A stretch of DNA of 57,392 bases from Phialocephala subalpina (taxonomy: Eukaryota; Ascomycota; Leotiomycetes; Helotiales; Mollisiaceae), in contig FJOG01000073.1 of NCBI GenBank assembly GCA_900073065.1, forward strand, positions 108,511-165,902, written 5' to 3'. The notes beneath the pieces are model-generated. The model saw only the letters and a program-made list of their open reading frames with translations. It ran no database searches and was not told the DNA's origin. A program made the position numbers and the translations under genes. This document shows positions 1-11,400 of this stretch, in pieces; position 1 is the first letter of the stretch; every line of letters starts with the position of its first letter.

Positions 1-1904
1 CTCTTGATATATTGTCATGAAAGATTTTCGATATCCATCGGCGGCTTGGAAGACGGCTTTGCGACCGAGCTGGACCAATACAAGACCAAAAAACCTTGTG
101 CCAAGGTAGGCGGTCGTCCCCGGTAGCACTAAGCTGTCCATCAACGGTAGAGTAGCTCAGGCTCGCACGAGATCGGGAACTGTCTGAAAACGCCATGATG
201 GAGGATATAGCTCTGAAGAAAGGTGTTTTACAGATTTAAAGAGGAATCCTCTCAAGGAGATGAAGCAGCTGAAAAGATACCTTGTTCGATGCACTGCTAA
301 TTCATGTGGTGTTGCATGGCAGCATAGCCCCGCCCTCAATTCAGTGTAGATCAGTGCAGATCTATCGCAGGATTTGGTCCAGGTGACCAATAGATTACTG
401 TAAAGGGGATATTTAGCCCCTGGCTGCCTTGCATGCTGGCGATTTTTGATAGGCACGCAGAGTGTAATCTTACCTGCATTTCAATTTGACCAATAGAATA
501 ATAGCTTACAGCCGATAAAGTTTAAGCCACAAGCGAGATCCTCACTAAAAATCGCTCTTTGCCCCCCTTTACGGAGGTACTTCAAGATATTATACATCAA
601 TAGTGGTTCTACAAGTAATAAATTTATCGCTAGATAGCCTTACAGCATAGCTATATGCTATTTAAAGTTGCCGCGGGGTTTAAATAGCGAGCCTAGGTAT
701 TAGCAGAGCAGGCCCAGCGTATTGGACCGGCATCAAGCTGTAGACTTTCTTGCAGCCGGATGCTGGTAAGGGGAGATGATGTGGTGTAGCAGATCTGTAG
801 CATCAAACTCACCAATCGTTAAATTGACCAATTTGATCGTCATGTTGATCAATTTGACGGTAAACTTCGGAATTGATTACTTTGACGTCAAATTAGCCCA
901 CTTGCACCTATTCATCACTAAATGCCCTGGAGCTTCCAGCGAGATGTTGTAGTGGAGTCTAGCCGAGGTATCTTTGCACTAAAATTAGGTGCGGAGTGAC
1001 ATACCCCGAACTGTTAAATTAAGATCGGCAAAAGCATGGTGCATCACGCGATGCATCCTCTCCCCCTTTCATCAACTACAGTCAAGCGAAGCCTTTTTCG
1101 GTCCTGAACCCCTCAGCCCGCGATCACGTGTACCAATGCCCTGAAACGAGGAACGAAAGGAAGGGACAACCAACTGGCGATGAAGGGAAGGTCGCAGTCG
1201 TCGTCGTTGTCGTTGCCGTCGTAGACCGTGCCAGTCTCTACTCCAGGTCAGTTACTATCGCTACCAGCCAAACATCACGATCTCTGAGCTTACCTCGGAT
1301 TCCAAGCTCGTCCCCTGCACTATCATCAGCTGCTGCTAGTCGGCCATGCTGAGTGCTGCCTCGCTCAGCTTGCTGCGCTAGAGCTTGTCGAGGATGCTGG
1401 ATTGCTTCGGGGCAGGTTTGCGGCGAGTTGCTATGCTCTTGGAGCGCGGAGCAGTTGGCACATAAGTATAAGAGATGGGGACAAAAGTTGCCATTTCGAG
1501 CGCGTGGAAATGATTGGAAGTATTCAAGAAATTCTCTGCTTGCTGCTGGCTGCACAAACTGGACTGGAAAATGATGGCAGAGGTGGAAATCAAAGGGTTC
1601 ATGTGGGCTTCTCGCCTTGCCCTCGCAGAACCGCTCTGTGGCCCACTGTACACTCCTGCCATGCCATGCTCCCGGACGTCCTCACCGTCAAAAACGCCTC
1701 GGCGTTAATGCTGTCCTTCTCGTGCAGGGAGACCACGGCTGCAAGGCCCCGATAGCATCATTTACCTTATGCAGAACAACAAGACCGGCCTAAGCCCCCC
1801 TGCAAATCCTTCCTCCTCCTGTTTCACTAGATCACTGCCATGCCCGAGAAGGAGGCAAGCTGAGCTTTGGCATAATCCCTTGACTCCTTCTCACCTCGCA
1901 TATT
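1..1904. other. Intergenic, no convincing gene
   Basis: I see no recognisable protein family and no run of codon-like sequence here. The short open frames on both strands between 1128 and 1755 overlap one another in several frames and match nothing I know. Around 815-895 short variants of a TTGACC/TTGATC/TTTGAC motif recur, without a clear repeat period. This may be a promoter-distal or decayed region. Confidence 0.5.
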
Positions 1905-2985
1905 AATACCTAGTATTAAATAAATAATATAATCTTTTAACTTTATAATTCGATTATTTAAGAAGATTAAAACGAGTATTATATCGATTAAATATATTTT
2001 AGAGTATATTAGGTTATTTGGTAAAACTTTAAATATTATTTATTATTATCAATTTTTTATTAATTAATTTAAACAAAGAATTATTTGATATATTAATTAT
2101 AATACGCGTTATTAATTATATTTCAATTTAGCTTTTAAAAATATTAATTTCGATTTTAAATTTTATAAGAAAATTAATATTATTAATTAAATAAATATAA
2201 GAAAAAGTTTTCTTATTTTATTATTATTTAGAATTATTAAGTTTTCTAATAATAATAATATTATTAATAACTTTAATACTTTAATTATTAGGCTTTTGGA
2301 TTTATAATAATAATTTATTATTATTTTATAAAATATTATATTATTCGAATAAATAATACGTAATAATTTTTCTTTTGATTTTATTTATAATAATATAAAA
2401 TTATAAAATATTCTTAATGCGTTTTATATTTTCCTTGGTTTAATATTATTAATTAAATTATATTATTAATTACAAGTATAAAATATATACGATTTAAAGA
2501 TTATATAATTAATATAATTAATAAATTAAAAACTAAAATATATAAAAGAAATAAAAAAGATATTTCCAAGGAAAATATATACTCGCGATATTAACTTATT
2601 ATATAGGGTTTAATTTTAATTAAAGGCAAAAATAATACTTATTATTAATTTGTATATTATTTATACTAATAATTATTCTTATATTAAATAAAATTATAAT
2701 AAGTATTTTTTATTTCTTTAAACGCATATTATTATAATAATATATATACACGTTTTTATTACTAGTATATTTGGTATATAAAAGGAAAAGTTTAATTAAT
2801 TAATTAGAAAATATAAATTATAATGAATATTAAAACGAATATATTATTATAAGAAATATTTCATAGTAATTATTTTAGTAATTAGATTATTATTACGATC
2901 GCGTATCGCATTAATATAATTATTAACTATGATTATATCGTTATATTGATAAGGGTGAAATAGTTGAATTTGATATGCTAGTAGT
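1905..2985. repeat. AT-rich block, probably RIP-degraded repeat
   Basis: About 1.1 kb made almost entirely of A and T, with stops in every frame and abrupt borders against normal-composition DNA. In Pezizomycotina this is the usual outcome of repeat-induced point mutation of transposons. No coding remnant, terminal repeat or domain is still readable, so the original element cannot be named. Confidence 0.75.
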
Positions 2986-3733
2986 ATTAATATTGCAAAA
3001 GGGACTCTTTTATGAGCTCGTCAAGGAAGCCGGGCTCCTAGAGAGTGTGGTGGCACAAAATTAGGAAGAGAGTGTGTGTCACTGGTTGCTTTCCAATTGA
3101 ATTCTTGTGACGCCATTGTATGTGAGGGCTTTCAGGATAGGAAGTTGAAGCAACGGAGCACTTGGTAATCTGGGTGAGGACCCGTCATATCCGAACCTCT
3201 CACCAATATGAATAAGCGAGGCTGAGAGGAGCACCGGTGGCGGGGCTGCAAGTTTGGGGTTAGGGGCGGGGGAGGGGTAGGATTGACGCAAGAAACATGT
3301 TTCTCTTTGGTGGGCGGAGAGACACGGGCGTTGAAGGCTGCTTTGCGACTTGTCTTTCGAGATTTGATGTTATTGAGAAGCTACTACAACAGTACATCAC
3401 GTTGTTGTTCTTTGACTTCACAGAATAGATGACCTTGCTGCGCAACACGTTGGCGGGATGAGGGGTGAGAGGGTTGCTCATGTGAAAAGAAAAGTTCCTT
3501 AATGAAGACTGAAGTTGCAAGTTCCACGAGACAAGTTATCCAAAATGATCTTTCCCTCAGCGAAGTGCATAATAATGATGCTTCACTCCCTTCTACATAA
3601 GTAGAATGATTTCCAACCCTTAGAGTAAATATGTTGTGTAACAGTGCAACTGAAGCGTCCCTCCGCTACTCTATTGTCCCTGGTATCAACCATGCTTTAA
3701 TCTCTTGCTCATTATTGAAGTATACAGCGCCAT

Positions 3734-4275
3734 GAATGGACAAACTTATTCATGGAATAGCATCCAGAAAACGCTACATGACCTTCGTGTCGATAGTAAG
3801 TGCTGGGGGAGTCTGCTAGGCATATGAGCTAACGATCACACCAGATAGTCTTCAAATCGAATGGGACACACTCTGCAAATTGAAATGCACATGGAATAGC
3901 TTTAACGCTCTCACACGCGAGAGAGAGTTTAAGGATTTGGTAGGAAACTCTCTCACGATGCAACTAGCAAAGTATGGGATCCAAAGTTTCTTCGAGTACT
4001 TCTTGTCAACTTGAAGTTGATTTTGATCCGTGCAGGACTTGAAGATAACAAAGGTATGCATCAAATTCCGTACTCAAGAGAGCAGCAGTTGACATATTGT
4101 AGCGATTACTTTTGTTTCCCAGAATCTTGACGAATTTTGGAAGCCTAGTCTTAGCAGTCGCAGAGGAGATGATTGTGAAGAATGGATCGAAGACAAAGCG
4201 GACGAGGCCACATCTCTCCTAAGAGTTCGTCAGGAATCGAAACGGTCATGGAAGACATGGATTCCATTCATTTGA
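3734..4275 (+). CDS. Small hypothetical protein, multi-exon
   Basis: Unrecognised family. A start at 3734 opens a short exon ending at a GTAAGT donor near 3796. Reading resumes after a CACCAG acceptor near 3843, in a frame rich in Trp, Lys, Glu and aromatic residues, up to a stop near 4015. A further open stretch follows a CCCAG acceptor near 4122, ends at a stop near 4275 and contains an acidic/basic helix-like sequence (SRRGDDCEEWIEDKADEATS). The join between the second and third coding blocks is unclear, so this may be a short real gene or a decayed one. No signal peptide or membrane segment is visible. The amino-acid make-up suggests a small helical protein; function unknown. Confidence 0.35.
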
Positions 4276-4470
4276 GTGGGGTGTTTTATAGTGATGATCA
4301 GTGTGGATGGTCTCAAAATTGGAATGCAGTGAAAAATTGATGAATTACTGTCATAGAAACTGGTGTTTCCGCATTTTGTTACCCTTTGAATGAAAAGATT
4401 TTTATATTTATGAACACAGTATCAAGCCTGATATCCAGTCTAAAATAATAGTGATAGGTGATGATATTTC

Positions 4471-4591
4471 ATGTCCCAGCAGGAGGACCTGAATTGGCAG
4501 CTGAGGAAAATCAGAGAACTGAGAGACAAGGAGCGTTCAAATAACCTACCATGGAATGATGGACCTTTGGTAATGGATGTGGACTGAAAAG
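4471..4591 (+). CDS. Very small ORF, doubtful
   Basis: An ATG at 4471 opens a 39-residue charged frame (starts MSQQEDLNWQLRKIREL) that looks like an amphipathic helix and stops at 4591. A GTAATG near 4569 could be a donor to a further exon. It lies just downstream of the hypothetical gene at 3734-4275 and could be its neighbour or a decayed 3' part. No family recognised. Confidence 0.2.
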
Positions 4592-5125
4592 CTCAAATGT
4601 ACTTCGATGGGAGCATGGAAGCACGTCTTGATCTGCGGAAAGATATAATAGTATTTCCACACCATATTGGCGTCATGCCTAATTTTATGCATAAGTTCCA
4701 CTTTAACTCTCCATAGAAGTGATGACACATTGTCCAGCAAGTCGCAGGAATGGAAGAGCTTCGGTCATATCTACAACTGCAGCTGTGAGGGAATGAAGAT
4801 GAGGATATACTTCGTGCAAGCTAACCAAATGCTAGGAAATGGCAATTGAAGACACAAAAGCAGAGCTTCCTTGACTCTACGAACGTCTCTAGACAATTCA
4901 TTCATTGGTTTTGTAGAAAATCTCGTCCTCTTGTTCTCTGACAGCAGAGCTTGTTTCTCGGTAATGGCACTTGCGAACAAAGTCCCATACTGTCATGAGA
5001 CTTGCCATTATTTCTTGTCACTTGATAATGACTGCCCTGCAGTCTTAGTTATGCTGGAACCTTGGTCCATATCAGCATACATCCAAGGTTGTAGAGAAAG
5101 CTTTCATATTAACACTCTGAAAAAC

Positions 5126-5608
5126 TTAAGTACAAGTCCCAAAAGTAGGCTGGCACAGATTTGTAAGAGCACAAAACGCAGCCGTACTCCCGCAATTTCC
5201 CTTCACCGAGCAGCAATCCCCATACGAACTACCAGAACAAGAAGCCGATACAGTGGAATCCGCTCCACAACGTCCATCAGTGCTTGTTGGGTAACAAGTT
5301 CCAAACATAGTTTGACACAAATTACCAACGCTACAAAAAGCGGCTGTGCTTCCACAATTCCCCCTGACCGAGCAGCAAGAGCCAAAAGTGCTACCTAAGC
5401 ATGTAGCTCCGGTTGTAGACGCCGAACCACATTTCCCATCAGTACTCACAGGGGTACACGTGCCGAACTTGGGTTGACAGAGATTTGAAACTGCGCAAAA
5501 GGCTGGTGTGCTGCCACAGTTTCCTCTTACGGAGCAACAAGATCCAAATGAGCTGCCAGCACAAGTAGCGCCGGTCGTAGAGGCAGAGCCGCACTTCCCA
5601 TCTAGACT
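5126..5608 (-). repeat. Three tandem 162-bp coding repeats (CBM18 modules 4-6)
   Basis: Within the last exon of the LysM gene the module beginning S-x-DGKCGSASTTGATC recurs with an exact 54-codon period (units starting near 5608, 5446 and 5284). The first two units are almost identical; the third is more diverged. This indicates recent module duplication, and copy number may vary between strains. Confidence 0.85.
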
Positions 5609-6783
5609 TACTGGTGTGGCTGTTGGTACTGAAGACGAAGACTTTGTGGAAGATATGGTCGAGGAAGACTTTGTGGAGCTGGCTATAGTTGTGGACGACG
5701 AAGAGATGGAGCTACACTGGCCATACTTTGGTTGGCTATGTATCGAGTTAGTCTTTTTTCTTGAGCATGAAAACCCATGCGAAATCAGACTTACCAGCCC
5801 ACTCCACAGTCAGTATCAAGTGAACCGCATTGCCCATACTTATTGCAACAAGTTCCATAAAGCAAGTTACAGGTTAATGATTTTGGACCTCCACATGTAC
5901 CATCAGTCGTATTGCCTGTTGTCGGAGGCGTTGTTATAGCTGGTTGTGTGCAGTTACCCATTTGACATGAGCCTATGCCACAAAATGCAGTTCCGTTGCC
6001 ACAAGTACCATCCATGTTACAGCAACTGCCCCACTTCCCAATGCACTGACGATATCCATGCTGGTAGCCGCAAGTTCCATCCGTGGAGAAAATGTTGTCG
6101 CCCACGCAGGCTCCTTCATAGCAGTTGCCGGGAGCACAGTCATCACTATAGACCTTAGAGTAAGCCTGATGCTTTTCAAGATCTTGGAACTGGATGCTTA
6201 AATCATAACTTACGTAGTATTGCCACATTTCCAAGTTGCCGCGTTACAACATTGTCCGAAACTCTGTCCAAGACAAGTTGCATTGTTGTTTTTAGGGCCA
6301 CAGAGGCCATCTGTAGCTCTCACTGGCTCGATGACTATTATTGTCAGTTTCTCGTCTCAGTACTTATTTTCAAGGAAACTTACACCCATCAACGCAGTAA
6401 ACGCTGCTTGGTAGGATATTGCTACAGTCCGGCTTTACTTGCGGATTCAACTTGAAAAACTTCTCGATTGTAATCCCGTAAAAGTTGGCTAACTGCGTGC
6501 AAGTGTAGTAGTTGACAGCGGCATCGGTCCTGCCTGTGTAGCGGCAGTTGATGTCTCCAGGTTGGAGATCGTCAGGGTCGAGAAGATCCCGCCTGGCCAT
6601 CATCATGTTGGCAGTGATGGTGTCAGTGATGGTGTCAGTGACGTTAGAAGATGCCCGACGAAGGGTACCTGTCCATGTTACTGGTGCGCAAACATCAGCT
6701 GCCTCTACCACAAGTATCGAAAGAAGCAATGATAGGAGGGAGAAACATTTTGACAACTGAGTTTGGCTACCAAGACACTTCAT
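5126..6783 (-). CDS. Secreted LysM protein with six CBM18 chitin-binding modules
   Basis: Predicted extracellular chitin-binding protein of 485 aa. An in-frame four-exon model is 6783-6384, 6310-6214, 6145-5795 and 5735-5126. The start carries a clear signal peptide (a leucine-rich core ending near VVEAA). One LysM motif follows at about residues 80-130 (YYTCTQLANFYGI, FFKLNPQV). Three divergent hevein-like CBM18 modules come next, each with the Cys pattern around CC and CG. A Ser/Thr-rich linker follows, then three nearly identical 54-aa CBM18 modules to the C-terminus. No catalytic domain is present. Such proteins bind chitin, either as effectors that mask fungal chitin or as partners of secreted chitinase/killer-type proteins. 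The divergent neighbour at 8499 is a glucanase-nuclease fusion, which favours a cell-wall targeting role. An internal GTAAGT near 5612 is read through in frame. Confidence 0.88.
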
Positions 6784-8498
6784 CGTTGCGTTGAAGTGCG
6801 GATGTCGGAGGAGGTTTCGGCGAATATGAGCAGCACAAACAAGAGCGCAAGAAGTTCCTGCAAGTGGTCGCTCTCTTCATGAGATATCCTCCAAGTAATA
6901 TTTCCTCGGAACGTCAAGAGGGAATGGCACTTAACGGCAAGATCGAAGACCCTTGCATGAAGTTGAAGTGTAATTTCTCTAAGCGCTTTACTAGAGAAGT
7001 GCAACTCCGAGATACTCCGTAGGCCGCTGAAAACATTGGAAACCCATCTTTATCTTTTGACGGTTGATCACTTGACATCTGCTTTTGCAATTTGCTCAGC
7101 GGCGCAGGTACCAACGTAGCTGCTTGGCAATGGCAAGCTGTGATTAAAATCTGCCCATTTCGATGACTTGAAAAAAATGTTAATAGCTTCTGCATGTTGG
7201 AGAAGTCAAACGGGAAACTTCCCCGACTCTTGGCAAAGCATCTTCATTCTGAACCCATGCAAGCGTCTATTCGCAATCGGTACAGAGTTTCTCTTTTGAT
7301 CTCTCCAACATGCGGGAGATATGTAGACATGGAAGAAGGCGGATAGGGGTAGATCATGTGGCATCCCTCTTCTAGAATTCCTCCGTCTTTGAGACCAGGG
7401 ATGCGAGCTTTAATACTAGCATCTGTACCTGCAGCAAAACTGATATCAAATATCATATATCGCTTTTGTATGGCAGAGTCAATGCTTTGTCGTTTCCCTG
7501 AAGAAAAGCCCTGAGCGATATTTATATCGTGGAACGGATCTCTACCGAACTTGCAAATAGGACGGGATCAGATATCAGTACGATCAACGTTCTAAGATAT
7601 GCTTATTGTCCCGTAAAGCTTGAACAATCCTTATCCATCTTCAGGGGGGATCCAATTAGTATAACATGAAATGAAGGCTGGAGCCTATTTTGACCTGCCA
7701 AGTCTGCCAAGTCTGCCAAGGCTGACGGCCAGTCCCAGATCAAGAAGGCCACCAATCAAACTGTCCGGGTAAACTTCGTTTAATATTAGCCGCGTTCGTA
7801 TCATGAAGTTGCCAAGGACAGGTGAGAAATATAAGTGGAAATAGGGGCAAGTTTGAAGTATCTATCTCCCGACGCGCTAGTGCATGGTGGACCCGTTGAT
7901 ACACCTGCGGGCAAGCTTCGAGCAGAGATTTATCCTTCACCCTACACTTAATATATTATCGATATTAACAACCATAACTTCACGAACCAATCTTCAGTGC
8001 TTGATCGAATGCTCCAGTACTAGGACTGTACTGAGTATTGTAGACTATGGTGCGGTGATTGAGTTGAATGTCAGAGGACTTTCCGGCTTGGCTCTCTCGA
8101 AAGCGATCCTCCGAACAACAAAACCCACTTCACGAGTCTTCATCTTTGAGCCGTGCCACTCTGAATGCACAAGGTGCATCATGCAAGCTACAAAGCGCCA
8201 GGTACAGATCGCAAAGTGCGGCCGAGGAGGCGCTCGCGGAGATTGTGTCTCAATGTAGATGAATGCAAGAACGTTCCGACGTTCATTTTCCTCTACACCA
8301 TGGGTCATTGGCATTATCTCAAGTCAGACTGCGAAATGGCGAGATACCGGTAACTGACAGGAGGAGGCTTATTGTCCTACATCTTATAGTTGATGTGAAT
8401 CGCCTTCAGTTCGAATTACAGAACCACTTCTCGGTCACCCGAGGCTCTTCTTTTCATTTTTGCCTCCAGGAGTCTACTACGTCGCTATGCATTCAATC
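6784..8498. promoter_or_regulatory. Shared intergenic region of a divergent gene pair
   Basis: About 1.7 kb separates the starts of the LysM/CBM18 gene and the nuclease-GH55 gene, which point away from each other, so both promoters must lie here. A short direct repeat of a 9-mer (CTGCCAAGT, three imperfect copies, about 7696-7722) is visible. I see no open frame with coding character and cannot assign transcription-factor sites. Confidence 0.45.
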
Positions 8499-11400
8499 AT
8501 GACTTTGTTCCCCTATGTTCTGTATCTTGTGGCATTTCTCTTTCTACACCCATTTCAGATGGTAAGAGCTCAGTATTCACAAAATTATCTTTTGGCGACC
8601 CTACCTGGAGCCTTCACACCAACAATCTTTTAGTGAGTTATCCTCTCTCTCTTTTTCTAATAGTGGAAAGATATACACCTTCTCAAGTGAGACATTTATA
8701 TCTCGGCCTGGATGATTGAGCACTTCAAAAGTACCGTTGCTTACCTTCAGTTCTAAAGCCAGCCTACTATCACCGATGTCCCTCAACCAGTCATTGACTT
8801 TCACGGCAACTCCCAAAAGATATCGGTGTACCTCGTTTACAATCGCTTCTACATGAAAGACATATGCCGCAATGCCGACAACTTCTTCGCAACTGCCCGA
8901 GGACAGAATCTGCACCCCAATATTGTGGGATTTGGACCCATGACATTTGGCTTCGATTTCAACTCGGCTCGTCGAGCAGATGCCCGTGGCAGACACTCAT
9001 GCCCAGACACCCCAGACTCCAATCCACGTGCCTGGATCTTGAACCACGTGTGCCCTGAACCCGATCAACAGACCGTAATGCGGCACGACGGTCCATGGTT
9101 CTCGACAGCACTTGAGCCAGGGACGACGGTAAATGCAATTATCAATCAGGTTCTCCCCAATGGGCAAATAAACCCATCCGGCATGCGATACTCGTGTGAT
9201 GAGTTCCCACCCAAGTCTTTCATTGAAGGCGGCGATGGACTTGATGGGACCACTCCAGCACAAACTCGTTGCGCAGCGATTCGCTGTGCTCCCGGAGTCA
9301 AGGCCGAGCAGAACTGTACGTACCTACCACTAGAGCTAGTTCAAATAGTCCAATAGCTTTTCTAACTCTTCCCGTTGCAGGGCAAGGTAGTGCACACGCG
9401 AGTTTGCGGTTGGAATTCGAGAGACTCATCCAGCTGAACCCCGGAAACTACCCCGCACTCGATAAGGCAAACAGTGTTGTCTTATTCAACCTAGGCATAG
9501 TTAACACCCCAAATGACGGAGTTGCAGCTAGGGTAAGTTATATCATCCTGAAAATCTTTATTTTTTGTATTCCTGCGGTGTCTTCGATGGTTCAATGCAA
9601 GAAAAGAAGACAGCTAATTTCTCAAACTCGCGTAGATCTGGACATATGACGATACGAACCCGTATCTAACAGTTTTGGCAAACCAAAGACAAATCACACA
9701 AGCAAGAAAGCGTGCTGAAGATGGAGGCAATTCGACAATTCCCATTCAGGAAGGCATCACTTTTGAGGATATACAAGAACTCATGAAAGCTGGTCACGGA
9801 AACGAAGTCCTCATTTCTGCAAATCATTCATCTGCAGACTTATCTGGCATGACAAGCTCGTTCAACGAGTTGCCTCAAATGGGAGGCATGGGGGCTCCAC
9901 CCTCATGGAACATCGACGATGAACTTCCTAACAATAACACGCACTGGAGGGACTATCATATTGAGATGTCTCACAATCTGCCCAAAGCTCGAGCCACCAA
10001 ACTCCAGCATGCCGTCAGGAACATCCTTGATTCCTCCGTTACCCCTCTCGTGAAGCGGGCCACTTCCCAAGACCTTCAAAAAGCACGTACCATAGTTCAA
10101 AATGCTTTGGCCGAGTCCTCTAAGCTTAATGCTCTCCGTCTGGCCCAACCCCTGCGCAACATGTACGGAGTAAAGCCAGGCGTTTCAAGCAGCTCCCAAG
10201 TGGGCAATTCTACGACCAACAAGGACGTTACACCACTGCTCCAAATCACAGCACAAATTGCTGAGGCTGCAGCCCTCGTAGCCGAGGCCGACTCTGTCGC
10301 AGCAGGAGGAAACATCACTAAGCGGGTAGTATCTTCTGGAACGTACTGGATGGGGAGTCTTCAGAGGAAGGGCACGGTACCTTGGGGTATGTCACTTTCT
10401 GATTGTAATACTTCAATGCCTCATGGAACTTGAATTTCCGAGATGTCCGGGAGACGCAGCTTTGCACTCTCAACCACTGTCTGGAATACTTCATAATTCA
10501 GCACGCATCTTCAAAGCACACACTGACTTCCATATAGGTAACGATCCGACCTACCAGGTGTTCCGTAACGTTCTCGACTATGGTGCAGTGGGCGATGGAG
10601 TCACGGTAAGTCCAATGGACACGAAGTTGACAGTGTCTTCCGTCATGCAATTTATACTTATGCTGATCATTGTCCACCTACTTAGGATGACACCAAAGCA
10701 GTCAAGAGCGCAATGACCAGTGGGACCCGGTGTGGCGAGAAGTGTAACGGATCTACGATCAAGAATGCCATTGTATATTTTCCACCGGGGAAATATCTGA
10801 TCTCGACAACAATCGCCATGCCGTTCGGAACACAGGTCATTGGCGATGCGAATGTCCGGCCAACACTTCTTGCCGCCCCAAAATTCATAGGTCTAGGCGT
10901 CCTGTCCACAGATGAATACACTGGTGGGGATGGAGGTAACGAACAGACCTATATTAACACGGCAAACTTCTACAGACAGATTCGAAATATCGTCATCGAC
11001 ATCACACAGGCTGGAGAAGATATCTCGGCGCTGCACTATCAAGTGGCTCAGGCGACCAGTTTACAGAACGTAGAACTCGTCGCGAAAGGCACTCAAAAAT
11101 CTATGTATGCTGAAAATGGAAGTGGTGGACAGATCTCCGATGTGACCTTCACCGGCGGCGGTATTGGTCTTTATGGAGGAAACCAGCAATTCACGGCGCA
11201 GCGTCTTACATTCAATGGCTGCACAACCGGTGTTCAGGTAATTTGGGACTGGGGATGGGTGTGGAAGTCCATCACGATGACAAACGTCAACGTTGGGTTC
11301 AAACTCGTCGCTGATAATGCTTCTGGAAACATTGGATCTGTCTCGATACTCGATTCCTCCTTCACGAATGTCGGAGCAGCCGTGGTTATAGCTCCATCTT

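Noticed and set aside
1128..1755. Cluster of overlapping short open frames on both strands
   Set aside because: Mutually overlapping in several frames, no motifs, no splice signals giving a longer product.
5601..5625. Intron at the GTAAGT near 5612 in the LysM gene
   Set aside because: Reading through keeps the frame and links the Ser/Thr linker to CBM18 module 4; splicing would delete a module without a clear acceptor.
8601..8996. Minus-strand open frame of 131 codons over the second exon of the nuclease-GH55 gene
   Set aside because: It is the antisense shadow of a well-supported coding exon.
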